The notes under the pieces are model-generated. The model was not told the origin of the DNA. It ran no database searches and saw nothing but the letters and a program-made list of their open reading frames with translations. Source: DSUN01 sp035527715 (GTDB taxonomy: Bacteria; Planctomycetota; PUPC01; DSUN01). Taken from it: DNA of 54,533 nt. Made by a program: the position numbers and the translations under genes. Each line of letters starts with the position of its first letter. Positions within the stretch are counted from its first letter, which is position 1. The stretch is taken from NCBI GenBank assembly GCA_035527715.1, contig DATKZY010000158.1, positions 1 to 54,533 of the forward strand. Direction: 5' to 3'. Shown here in pieces: positions 47,562 through 54,533 of the stretch.

Positions 47562-48944
47562 TCACGGGTTAACACTGAGCACGGTTTCAATCGGGGCTCG
47601 GAACACCCAGGCCGTGTCGAGTGCCGGAAGGAAGTTGCAGTCGAATCCGCCGAAGTAGACGCACCCGCCAGCGTCTCCCGGGAAGGGCGAGATTGCATAG
47701 GCTCGCGGAGCCACCAGCTTGGGCTTGCCGGGCTCCCAGCGGCCGTTGACTTCCTTCAGCCGATAGCTCCGATCGGCTTCACGAATCAGATACGAACCCC
47801 CCGCATACCAGCCAGAGAACGTGTTGGGGCGGTATGTCTTGTCCCTTCCTCCCTGCTCGATCCGGGCCTCCACGCCCAGGATGTGGACGGTGCGTCCTGT
47901 CGCGGGGTCTTTCAGCGGCAACATGTCGCTGTAGGCTGCGATGATGCTGCCGTTGATGTCGCATCCCCAGCTTCTTGCCAACAGCGGGCGAATTCTCAAT
48001 TCGACGGTCGCCTTGCAGCGGTCGTTTGGGTCGAGACGGATGATTCGATCCGTGTGCGAGAACAGAATGGACTCGCCGACTCCGTTCGGAGACGGCACGG
48101 CGGTCAGCCCGCGGATGCCGCCAAGTTCCCAGTGCTCGCGCGTGTTGTCGGAATAGACCTTCTCCCAGGCTGGAGCCAGTCCGTCAGTTCGACGATGGAC
48201 TGAGACGCCCGCCGATGCATAGAGACGGCCGTTGGCTTCGGCGAACGACATCGGCCGGATGGTCAGGGGTCCGAGTTCCGCTTTCTCGTCCCAGCGGATC
48301 TTGCCGGGCTGCGTGGCATCGTAGACGCCGCTGTAGATGCCCAGAGCGCCGGCGGCAACGAAGATGCGGTCAACTCCAGTTCGCTGATCGCGATGGACGA
48401 TCAGGGCGCGCGTCGAGCGTCGGTACTCGGGGTCGCCCTGCAGGGTCGTCTTCACCCAGGTATTGCCGTCGTCGTCGCGAGTCCAGATGTTGGATTGAGG
48501 GTGACCGCCCTGAGTATCGGAAGCCGCCAGCAGCAGATTCACGGGCGCCGCGAGTGCTTTGCCGTCGCCATCCGTCGTGAATGTCACGGATTTCAGCGCC
48601 GTCACGCGCAGATGCCCGGGTCCCAGGGCCAGGTCAACCTTCCAGGTCCCATCTCGTGAATCCAGGACGAGCACCTGTGACCAGGGGATATTCTCGTATC
48701 CACGCGTGTCCATCCAGTACCCGTTCCCTGCGTACAGGCGGCCTTTGTGCGCAGCGAGATGCACGATTTCCGTGCCGCGGATGGGCTTGCCGGTGGATGC
48801 GTCGTTCATGCCCGCCTTGAAGGACTGCTCCCATCCGCGGTCGTTCCCCGGTCGGGCGTTGGGAACCTGGCCGGCCGGTCCATCGCCCGAGCAAAGCTGA
48901 GCGACAAGAAGCAGGGCGGAAGCCGCCATGGTCTTCGTTGTCAC
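47562..48944 (-). CDS. Secreted propeller-like protein
   Basis: 460 residues. GTG at 48944 follows GGAGG by 4 bases; an ATG five codons later is the alternative. Signal peptide MAASALLLVAQLCSG. The body has sialidase/propeller-like strands: GRLYAGNGYWMDTRGYENIPWSQVLVLDSRDGTWKVD, SNIWTRDDDGNTWVKTTL, DRIFVAAGALGIYSGVYD, NGRLYASAGVSVHRRTDG and GGCVYFGGFDCNFLP. It contains RDDDGNTW, close to the Asp-box (S/T-x-D-x-G-x-T-W) of sialidase-like propellers, but no sialidase active site was recognised. It is separately promoted and lies next to two other propeller genes. Confidence 0.78.
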   Translation of the reverse strand: MTTKTMAASALLLVAQLCSGDGPAGQVPNARPGNDRGWEQSFKAGMNDASTGKPIRGTEIVHLAAHKGRLYAGNGYWMDTRGYENIPWSQVLVLDSRDGTWKVDLALGPGHLRVTALKSVTFTTDGDGKALAAPVNLLLAASDTQGGHPQSNIWTRDDDGNTWVKTTLQGDPEYRRSTRALIVHRDQRTGVDRIFVAAGALGIYSGVYDATQPGKIRWDEKAELGPLTIRPMSFAEANGRLYASAGVSVHRRTDGLAPAWEKVYSDNTREHWELGGIRGLTAVPSPNGVGESILFSHTDRIIRLDPNDRCKATVELRIRPLLARSWGCDINGSIIAAYSDMLPLKDPATGRTVHILGVEARIEQGGRDKTYRPNTFSGWYAGGSYLIREADRSYRLKEVNGRWEPGKPKLVAPRAYAISPFPGDAGGCVYFGGFDCNFLPALDTAWVFRAPIETVLSVNP

Positions 48945-48984
48945 GCCACCTCCGTTCTCACTTTGCGAATGTCATCCGCCTCGC

Positions 48985-49013
48985 ATTCTAGCAGACACCC
49001 CCTCACCGCTCAA
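48985..49013 (-). promoter_or_regulatory. Promoter for the 47562-48944 gene
   Basis: On the minus strand: TTGAGC (49013-49008), 17 bases ending GTGTCTGC, and TAGAAT (48990-48985), about 40 bases before the GTG start. Confidence 0.85.
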
Positions 49014-49065
49014 GCCCCGCGCCGGGGCAGCTTGCGCCCCCCTCCATACCCATAGCTGGACTCGC

Positions 49066-49245
49066 CATCTGGCGATTCTCGGGCATCCGGCTCAGATTCG
49101 GATGGGTTTCTCCATTTCCGGCGCCCCCATTTGGCCATTCTCGCCCTTCCGGCTCAGAGTCGCCCAGAGTCGCCTGTTTCCCGACTCGAGAATCGGCGAT
49201 TCTCGGCCTTCCGGCTCAGAGTCGTCCAGACTCGCCAGAGTCGAC
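49066..49245. repeat. Repeat island CAGAGTCGYCCAGAGTCG
   Basis: Several rounds of GGCGATTCTCGG..TTCCGG followed by CTCAGAGTCGCCCAGAGTCG. It is the same family as 44216-44320, including the CCATTCTCNGCCTTCCGG interrupter. Confidence 0.85.
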
Positions 49246-49619
49246 CACTTTTCCGCGCGGTGGGGTCAGGTCTTCACTTACAACTTTACGGCAAAGCACC
49301 CAACACGTTGTGGCTATCCCCGGAGCAAACCACAACTGGCTGCAAGTCGTCCAAGTCGGCAGGTCTATGGGCGAGGTCCCGTGAGCGCCCGTGGCCGCAA
49401 GATCTCGCGTCGTCCGGCCGCGGGCTTCTGCACGCAAGTCGCCAGACGCGAGGCACAAGACCGCCTGAGCTACTCCGCCGAAGCGGCTACGAAGCTCCGC
49501 GAAGGCGGAAGCCGACGCTGCGAACTCACTCCTCGAAATGTCGTCGCCAGATGCAAACCACTGATGTCGCGCCTCTTACGTCTCTGGGCTGTGCCTGGTA
49601 CCGCGGTCACTAGCCGAAC

Positions 49620-52600
49620 TCAGCGCCCAAGATAGCGCAGGAGTTTCTCGAAGGCTTCCGGCTGAAATGGCAGCACCTCGTAATAGCGCAGACTCGGTGG
49701 AAGATCACTGGGCACAAGAGATCCCACTGCCAATGTGATGATGTTCCCCGATTTCCTCCCCGATCGTTTCTCGTTGATGAAGAAGCCCCATTCTGCCTCG
49801 ACCCAAGACGACTGGACATTCCCAATTGAACTAGTCACCACGATCATGTATTGGGCCTCATCAAGCGCCCGATCAATCTCCCTTCGGTAGTCTGCACTCC
49901 CTAGCTCAGGCAGCGACTCCTTGCTAAAGAAGATCGGGACACCACGGGCCTTGAGGAACCGGTAGACCTCCGTTGCATACTGGTAGTCTGCATGATTGGC
50001 ACTGATGAAAACTTCTGCTTTCCTGCTGGCAAACTTGGCCTTCTCCTCATACGCGTCAAGCGCATTGGCAATCTCATCCGCCACAGGATCGTGCGCGTGC
50101 GGCGCACTAAGCACAATCAGCGATGGTAACAAGCTGCTCTGGGCGTGTTCCTGGAGGGCCCGCAGGGTATTGGTGGCAATGTCCGGGGCTCCCATCCCGT
50201 AGTTGGTCCCCACGAGTGGGAGTGCCACACTCGTATGGCCCGAACTCGACGCCATGCGCAATGCCTTGCCAAGCAGGGAGATCAGATCGTCGCCCTGGAG
50301 CCGCCGTTTCCAATCCATTGTGCAAGCATGGTACACTTCCTTGGCTGCCAAGGTCCCAGCAGGCGTTGATACGACCTCACCGAATTCGATATGCCTGCCC
50401 CGTGCCTGACGCCGAAACTCCTCCCCCGCGGCTTGAGCAACAGATGCGGCGGTGATGGTCGTCATATCCAGATGAGAGTCGTTCGTCACCATGATCGCGT
50501 CGACGATCAGCTCTTGCAGCGGGGCACCAACAAGGACAATTCGCGTCCTCTCAACGGTCCATGCACGGAGAGACGGCAATTCGGCTGCGATCTCTCGTCT
50601 GCGGAGGACCGGCCCTTCACAGATTTCCCAAAGCGAGTCAAGGACGAGCTCTTGGTCTGTCTCACGGTTCGCCAACTCACACTCGCCATGCCGAACAGAG
50701 GGAGCATCGGGTACTGAAGCCCTAGTCGGGGTGGTGCCCTGGAAGCAATAAACGCTGTCACCGTAACCGGCGTACAGGACGAATCCGTCGATGGCTCTGA
50801 GTGCCGTCCTCGTGAGTTCGGCGAGTCGGCGGCACTTCATGCCATCGAGTTCTCGGTGTGGAGCAACTCTCGCCGTGACCGGCGAGGGCATTTCATCATC
50901 ATTGTCCCTCACCTCACCAAGTAGGGCTTCGGTCGCCTCGACGAGAATCGGCGCTTCTGCGGCTACATGCCCTTGTTTCGCCAAGGCAATGAGGCGTTCC
51001 GCGAGAGCAACCCGAGTAGTGCCAGGGTCGTCCTTCGTGCGTGTCGTCAGAAGCTGCAGAACCTCAATGTCATGGCGTTCCCCCATGAGGTAGTCCGACA
51101 GGAGACAATCCACTGCGAACCAGAACCACTCGCGGAGCAGTTCCGTTGCGTCGCTGCCATCGGGCGGCTCTCCCGCTCGCGCCTTGCGAGTCACTCGGGC
51201 CGCAACACCGGCCATCGGACTTGGCAGCATCTCCATTGCGCGCTCCAGTTCCGCGACAAGTTCCCGCGCTTCCGGGCAAAACTGGCGGCGCGCCACTTCT
51301 GGGGCTTCAGATAGAGACAAGCCCGGAGGAGCCAACATCCCTTGGGTGATTCCCACGTCCGTCTCGACCCGGACAGAGACCATCTGTTGGGCATCAACGG
51401 CGAGCGTAACTCGGACCGGACCAGCATCCCTCCGTGGCCCTGTGATACTGACACGACCAATCTTCGTATTCTGGTCGAAGCTGCCCTGGAACACGTCCAG
51501 CGGGATCTCCGCTTGCGTTGCGGTTGTCCCAAAGTCTCGCGTGACTTCACATGGGATATGGCTGGCCTCAGGGATCAGCGTTGAGAAGTTGCCTTCAGCA
51601 GTGCGCAGCCCAATGGCATGAGGTGTCACGAGGTTGAGCACCATCTCGCCCCCCTCAAGGCGCGAGTCCTCAGCCGCCGCTAAGACTGCCGCGCCGCAAG
51701 CAACCGCACACTCAGGGTCTGTGGGCCAATGTGGCTCCATACCAGTTGCGTCTGCAACCAGCCTCGCTACGGCCGGCATTCGCCCGCCACCACCACTAGA
51801 GAATACCCTGCCTATGTCTCGCTTGGCCAGCCCGGATCGGGCGATCACCTCCTCGACGATCTGAAGAATCCTCTGGAGGAGAGGCGCGCAGCCGGCCTCG
51901 AACTCGGCCCGACTGACTTCGATGTCAATGTGCCGGCCGGGAACCACGTCCGCGACCGCTACATGACACTCGGTCGTATACGAGAACCCCCCCTTCGCCT
52001 GGGTTGCCTGTTCACGCAGCTTCGCCATCGCTCGAAGCCTGACTGGCTCATCAAACTCGCTGAGGTCCAGACCCGCCCGGTCAAGAATGAGGCTGACGAG
52101 CGTCTCATCGAAGTCAATGCCCCCCAAGTGGTCGTCGCCACCCGTCGCAATGACATCTACCGTCATCCTCTGGCCTTCCAAGGCCACATGGAGCACTGTT
52201 ACGTCAAGAGTTCCACCCCCAAGATCGAAAACCGCCACGCGTTCGTCCTTCGCCTTCTGACCGATACGGAAGTCATAGACCAGCGGCAGGACGACCGTGT
52301 CGGGGATCAACCGCAAGACCTCGATCCCCGCTTTCGCTGCGGCTTCGCGCAGAGCCGCGATCTGAGGGTACTTGAAGCAGTATGGATGGGTAATGACAGC
52401 ACCTGTGGGCTGCCACACACCCGTGGGGGACCTCCGCTGGACATCCGAAACCAGGGCAGCCAGTATGCTTGCAGCGATCTCGGTTGGGGTCATCACTTCC
52501 CCCCCAAGCGAGACGGTGTAGCCTTCTTCGCCCAAGTGGCGTTTGATATTCTGCACAACGCGAGCGGGGCTTAGCGAGCCCCTCCTCAGAGCCAAGTCCC

Positions 52601-52766
52601 CGACCAGGATCTCCTTCGAGTCTGTATCGAAGTAAGCGGCCGACGCCATTTGACAGCGCCCGGTGCGAAGTTGGAGCGGTATTGGGCCCGAACGGTTCCA
52701 GCGAGCGATGCGCGAGCAGCTAGTGCCGAAGTCGATCCCGAGTACTGGATTCGTCTCATCGTCCAT
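49620..52766 (-). CDS. Hsp70-like ATPase / macro / TIR fusion protein
   Basis: 1,048 residues. Residues 1-360 form an Hsp70/actin ATPase: GIDFGTSCSRIARW (phosphate 1), IPDTVVLPLVYD, VAVFDLGGGTLDVTVL (phosphate 2) and FSSGGGGRMPAVARLV (adenosine). About 360-500 resemble an Hsp70 substrate-binding beta domain (LVTPHAIGLRT, DQNTKIGRVSITG). A helical region runs to about 735. About 738-900 look like a macro domain (VDAIMVTND, FGEVVSTPAGTL, ALPLVGTNYGMG). A TIR domain ends the chain (917-1048: AEVFISANHADYQYATEVYRF, YMIVVTSS, SSWVEAEWGFF), with likely NADase Glu at about 992 in the WxxxE position. Known relatives: TIR domains cleave NAD; macro domains bind ADP-ribose derivatives. Codon use is less GC-rich than in neighbours, suggesting transfer. 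The start MDDETNP is followed directly by the ATPase fold, so an upstream in-frame extension is rejected. A cytoplasmic defence sensor-effector is inferred. Confidence 0.9.
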   Translation of the reverse strand: MDDETNPVLGIDFGTSCSRIARWNRSGPIPLQLRTGRCQMASAAYFDTDSKEILVGDLALRRGSLSPARVVQNIKRHLGEEGYTVSLGGEVMTPTEIAASILAALVSDVQRRSPTGVWQPTGAVITHPYCFKYPQIAALREAAAKAGIEVLRLIPDTVVLPLVYDFRIGQKAKDERVAVFDLGGGTLDVTVLHVALEGQRMTVDVIATGGDDHLGGIDFDETLVSLILDRAGLDLSEFDEPVRLRAMAKLREQATQAKGGFSYTTECHVAVADVVPGRHIDIEVSRAEFEAGCAPLLQRILQIVEEVIARSGLAKRDIGRVFSSGGGGRMPAVARLVADATGMEPHWPTDPECAVACGAAVLAAAEDSRLEGGEMVLNLVTPHAIGLRTAEGNFSTLIPEASHIPCEVTRDFGTTATQAEIPLDVFQGSFDQNTKIGRVSITGPRRDAGPVRVTLAVDAQQMVSVRVETDVGITQGMLAPPGLSLSEAPEVARRQFCPEARELVAELERAMEMLPSPMAGVAARVTRKARAGEPPDGSDATELLREWFWFAVDCLLSDYLMGERHDIEVLQLLTTRTKDDPGTTRVALAERLIALAKQGHVAAEAPILVEATEALLGEVRDNDDEMPSPVTARVAPHRELDGMKCRRLAELTRTALRAIDGFVLYAGYGDSVYCFQGTTPTRASVPDAPSVRHGECELANRETDQELVLDSLWEICEGPVLRRREIAAELPSLRAWTVERTRIVLVGAPLQELIVDAIMVTNDSHLDMTTITAASVAQAAGEEFRRQARGRHIEFGEVVSTPAGTLAAKEVYHACTMDWKRRLQGDDLISLLGKALRMASSSGHTSVALPLVGTNYGMGAPDIATNTLRALQEHAQSSLLPSLIVLSAPHAHDPVADEIANALDAYEEKAKFASRKAEVFISANHADYQYATEVYRFLKARGVPIFFSKESLPELGSADYRREIDRALDEAQYMIVVTSSIGNVQSSWVEAEWGFFINEKRSGRKSGNIITLAVGSLVPSDLPPSLRYYEVLPFQPEAFEKLLRYLGR

Positions 52767-52878
52767 TGCTGTGGCCCTACGTTCAGGTGGAGACGTACCC
52801 GATGTCGGTCTTCCAGGCGAAGGGGAAAGGGGACGTTCTGCCTTCCCGCTGCTCAAGCAACACCCCCAGCCGCTTGGC

Positions 52879-52907
52879 ATTCTAGCAGACCGACCACTCA
52901 CTTTCAA
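52879..52907 (-). promoter_or_regulatory. Promoter for the Hsp70-macro-TIR gene
   Basis: On the minus strand: TTGAAA (52907-52902), a 17-base spacer ending GTCTGC and TAGAAT (52884-52879). The leader would be about 105 bases. The -10 region CTGCTAGAATGC matches the moxR and 48985 promoters. Confidence 0.8.
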
Positions 52908-53019
52908 AGGCGCCAGGCTCAATTCCTCGCCGCGATTGTGTCCGGGCCAGGAATCGGTATACTCGGGGCCAGGCTGTGCCGACCAGTGGTGAACAGGAGA
53001 CTTCACGATGTCCCTCGTC

Positions 53020-53117
53020 GCGAAGCTCCGGCTTCGCGATGCGCATCCCCGAAGCTCCCGCTTCAGCTCCCTTGCGGCAGGAGCCGCACGACGCCCGCTG
53101 CGAAGCCGGAGCTTCGC
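53020..53117. repeat. Inverted repeat of self-palindromic arms
   Basis: GCGAAGCTCCGGCTTCGC (53020-53037) and its exact complement GCGAAGCCGGAGCTTCGC (53100-53117). Each arm can also fold on itself (GCGAAGC/GCTTCGC). Between them lie degenerate GAAGCTCCCGCTTC-like copies. Confidence 0.85.
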
Positions 53118-53253
53118 AACGAGAAGCGAGGTCGCCTCCTGGTGCCGTCCCCAACCCGGATGCCATCGTGTCGAGGCAGGGGGCGGGTGTCAAACCCTCT
53201 GGGCCTCGCCGTTGCCGCGAAGCTCCTGAGGGGGTTCCTCCCTGCGCTGCCTG

Positions 53254-53283
53254 TTGACACATGCGACCCCGGCGCGGTACAAT
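53254..53283 (+). promoter_or_regulatory. Promoter for the toxin-antitoxin operon
   Basis: TTGACA (53254-53259), an 18-base spacer and TACAAT (53278-53283), 40 bases before the antitoxin ATG. Confidence 0.8.
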
Positions 53284-53323
53284 TGGCAGCGGAGGACTTC
53301 GATGCGCTAGCTGGAGGCGGACT

Positions 53324-53545
53324 ATGAACGTTGCGGAGATTCCCGAGGTCGCCCGCCTGAGTACGCCGGAGAAGATTCTGTTGCTGGAGGAGCTCTGGGA
53401 CAGCATCGCTTCCGACGAGGGGAGCGTGCCGGTGCCGCAGAGCCATAGGGACGAGTTGGACAGGCGGCTCGCACGGCACCGCGCCCACCCTGGGAACCTG
53501 CTGTCACTCGAGGAGCTTCAGGCCAGGATCGCGAGAGGGAAATGA
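53324..53545 (+). CDS. Antitoxin, addiction-module component family
   Basis: 73 residues, MNVAEIPEVARLSTPEKILLLEELWDSIASDE then PVPQSHRDELDRRLARHRAHPGNLLSLEELQARI. This is the pattern of the TIGR02574/Unstab_antitox family: a helical N-terminus with EKI.L.EELWDSI and a C-terminal LDRRL..H...P. Such proteins neutralise a RelE/ParE toxin encoded directly downstream and usually repress their own promoter. The ATG at 53324 has GGAGG at a 7-base spacing; an upstream in-frame ATG is rejected because it overlaps the promoter. It overlaps the toxin gene by 4 bases. Confidence 0.92.
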   Translation: MNVAEIPEVARLSTPEKILLLEELWDSIASDEGSVPVPQSHRDELDRRLARHRAHPGNLLSLEELQARIARGK

Positions 53546-53874
53546 CGCATTCGCTGCGCTTCCTCCCTGAGGTCGCGGACGACGCCTTGGCCGCCTTCGC
53601 CTGGTACGAAGCCAAGGCGCAAGGGTTGGGAGAACAGTTCCTTCGCGCATTCTACGCCGCGGCGAACCAGGTTCCACGCAACCCCATGCTTCACACCAAG
53701 GCGCACGGGGACTTCCGGCGCTGCCTGCTCCCACGGTTCCCCTACGCGTTCTACTTCACGGTGGAGGGAGAGGAAGTCGTGGGGTTTGGACTCTTCCACT
53801 GCGCGCGCGATCCTGAGACTGTCCGGGCACAGCTCCGGCGCCGTCATCCTGCGGCAGGCAACGAAAGGCGGTAG
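53542..53874 (+). CDS. RelE/ParE-family toxin
   Basis: 110 residues: SLRFLPEVADDALAAFAWYEAKAQGLGEQFLRAFYAAANQVPRNPMLH followed by FRRCLLPRFPYAFYFTVEGEEVVGFGLFHCARDPE. This matches the ParE/RelE-superfamily plasmid-stabilisation fold: two helices, then a beta sheet with FPYAFYF and VVGFGLFHCARDP. The family includes ribosome-dependent mRNases and gyrase inhibitors; the sequence does not say which. The ATG lies in the antitoxin stop (ATGA), giving coupled expression. Confidence 0.92.
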   Translation: MTHSLRFLPEVADDALAAFAWYEAKAQGLGEQFLRAFYAAANQVPRNPMLHTKAHGDFRRCLLPRFPYAFYFTVEGEEVVGFGLFHCARDPETVRAQLRRRHPAAGNERR

Positions 53875-53905
53875 GGTTGGGACAGGCGCCCGACCCTCCC
53901 CCTAC

Positions 53906-53991
53906 CCCCTCCCTGAGAGGGAGGGGGGTGGCCGGGGGCGGCCAGCAGGTAGTGCCCAATCCTTCGCCCCACCGAGGCAAGCTCGGTGGGG
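53906..53991 (+). terminator. Two hairpins after the toxin-antitoxin operon
   Basis: CCCCTCCCT-GAG-AGGGAGGGG (53906-53926) and CCCCACCGAG-GCAAG-CTCGGTGGGG (53967-53991). Neither has a T run. They end the toxin transcript or are repeats. Confidence 0.55.
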
Positions 53992-54029
53992 GCGGGATGC
54001 GTTTCCAGAGACGAATAGGAGAGTTCCCA

Positions 54030-54533
54030 ATGTCGAAGGGGCTTGGAGTGTTGGGGGTGGGGGTTGTGGCGATCATTCTGATGGGGGCGGCGGCGGGAGC
54101 GGCAGAGGAGAAGCCGTTCACGACGTTCGCGGCGGGTGGGGGGAATGTGTTCGTGGGGCACGGAGGGCAGGACTATCTGCGCTTCGGCATCATCGCCTGG
54201 GGGCCTCGATGGGCGTGGACGGGTATCCAAGGCAATGTGAAGAGCGAGGGGGGCTCGGCGGTGAGCACCATCGCCGCGAAGATGCGGGGGACCGATGTGC
54301 CGTTCCGCATCGCGTTCCGTGCGGCGTCGCCCGACCCGAAGCGGCTCGAGCTGAGCTACGAGCTTCAGGCCGAACAGGATACCGCGCTCACGCTGATCTG
54401 TGTGGAGCTTGCCCCCGGCAAGGCGTTCGAGGGGCGCGACGTGATGGTCGAGGCCGGCGGCAAGCAGACGCCCGTCCGCTGCCCCTTCGAGCGGCGAGGG
54501 CTGGGGAAGGACGTCGCGTCCGTGCGGATGACG
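54030..54533 (+). CDS. Secreted protein, unknown function, truncated by window end
   Basis: 168 codons are visible without a stop, running off the right edge. ATG at 54030 has AGGAG at an 8-base spacing. The signal peptide is MSKGLGVLGVGVVAIILMGAAAGAAE. The mature part begins EKPFTTFAAGGGNVFVGHGGQDYLRFGIIAWGPRWAWTG and continues with beta-rich sequence (PFRIAFRAASPDPKRLELSYELQAEQDTALTLICVELAPGKAF). No family was recognised; codon use is that of the local large secreted proteins. It could be the start of another glycan-acting protein. Confidence 0.75.
   Translation, partial: MSKGLGVLGVGVVAIILMGAAAGAAEEKPFTTFAAGGGNVFVGHGGQDYLRFGIIAWGPRWAWTGIQGNVKSEGGSAVSTIAAKMRGTDVPFRIAFRAASPDPKRLELSYELQAEQDTALTLICVELAPGKAFEGRDVMVEAGGKQTPVRCPFERRGLGKDVASVRMT

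Larger units (their letters stand above)
48945..49619. other. Intergenic region of repeats
   Basis: 675 bases between two minus-strand genes. It holds the promoter 48985-49013 and a CAGAGTCG repeat island (49066-49245). From 49262 it holds a GGGGTCAGGTCTTCACTT element followed by about 330 bases of lower-GC sequence with no recognised gene, possibly debris of an insertion that brought in the neighbouring TIR gene. Confidence 0.65.
52767..53323. other. Divergent region between TIR fusion and toxin-antitoxin genes
   Basis: 557 bases. It contains the minus-strand promoter (52879-52907), an inverted repeat pair (53020-53037 and 53100-53117) and the plus-strand promoter (53254-53283). No gene was recognised. 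Confidence 0.7.

Noticed and set aside
49262..49619. Possible transposase remnant
   Set aside because: Frames in this stretch show no recognisable transposase motif. Only the GGGGTCAGGTC head resembles an element end.
52767..53006. N-terminal extension of the Hsp70-macro-TIR protein
   Set aside because: It crosses the promoter, and the Hsp70 fold starts immediately after MDDETNP.
1..54533. tRNA, rRNA, riboswitch and replication-origin signals
   Set aside because: None could be supported. No tRNA-like cloverleaf, rRNA-like stretch, or DnaA-box cluster was recognised by eye.

Overview
The window is a very GC-rich bacterial chromosome segment. Its contents point to an uncultured environmental lineage of the Planctomycetota / Lentisphaerota / Hydrogenedentes kind: a membrane Ser/Thr kinase fused to LamG and DUF1080 domains, an NPCBM protein, giant secreted beta-sandwich and beta-propeller proteins, a MoxR/DUF58/VWA cluster, and many short dispersed repeats. 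That placement is inference from gene content; no rRNA or tRNA gene is present to confirm it.

Layout. (1) 1-3550, plus strand: a full-length RND efflux permease and a small PII-like protein. (2) 3941-12100, minus strand: a kinase-LamG-DUF1080 fusion with its own promoter, then a group in transcription order cdaA (c-di-AMP synthase), cdaR/ybbR, pdxJ, folE. (3) 12440-19618, plus strand: a PP-loop tRNA-thiolation-like enzyme and a 1,903-residue secreted modular protein ending in a strong hairpin. (4) 19873-44137, minus strand: a long run that begins at the moxR promoter: moxR, DUF58, BatA-like, a second VWA protein, a DUF4175-like protein, DUF4159, then a 2,597-residue glycosidase-like protein with two propellers, a roughly 1,690-residue NPCBM protein, a CBM9-like protein, and a separately promoted sugar isomerase-like gene. 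(5) 44765-48944, minus strand: three secreted propeller-like proteins. (6) 49620-53874: an Hsp70-macro-TIR fusion of visibly different base composition, followed by a divergent antitoxin/toxin pair. (7) A secreted protein gene runs off the right edge.

How the parts fit. The MoxR AAA+ ATPase with DUF58 and VWA partners is a chaperone-like membrane assembly system. Its co-directional, tightly spaced continuation into large secreted proteins suggests, without proof, that it helps export or mature them. The cdaA-cdaR group is a c-di-AMP module. The Hsp70-macro-TIR protein combines an ATP-driven sensor fold, a probable NAD-cleaving TIR domain and an ADP-ribose-binding fold in one chain. With the toxin-antitoxin pair it looks like a small defence locus, and it is the strongest candidate for a previously undescribed system.

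The second striking property is the repeat load. At least ten sequence-unrelated families of short-period degenerate repeats and near-perfect palindromes sit between genes. Several also lie in frame inside coding sequences, where one island supplies both the stop codon of one gene and the signal peptide of the next. Promoters are easy to read: several genes carry TTGAnn, 16-18 bases, then TAGAAT or a close variant, and two of these promoters are nearly identical over more than 30 bases.

Limits: everything is read by eye. Domain assignments are from motif recognition without searches. Starts chosen at GTG, and the start of the gene ending at 21732, are judgments. Coordinates of short sites could be off by a base.
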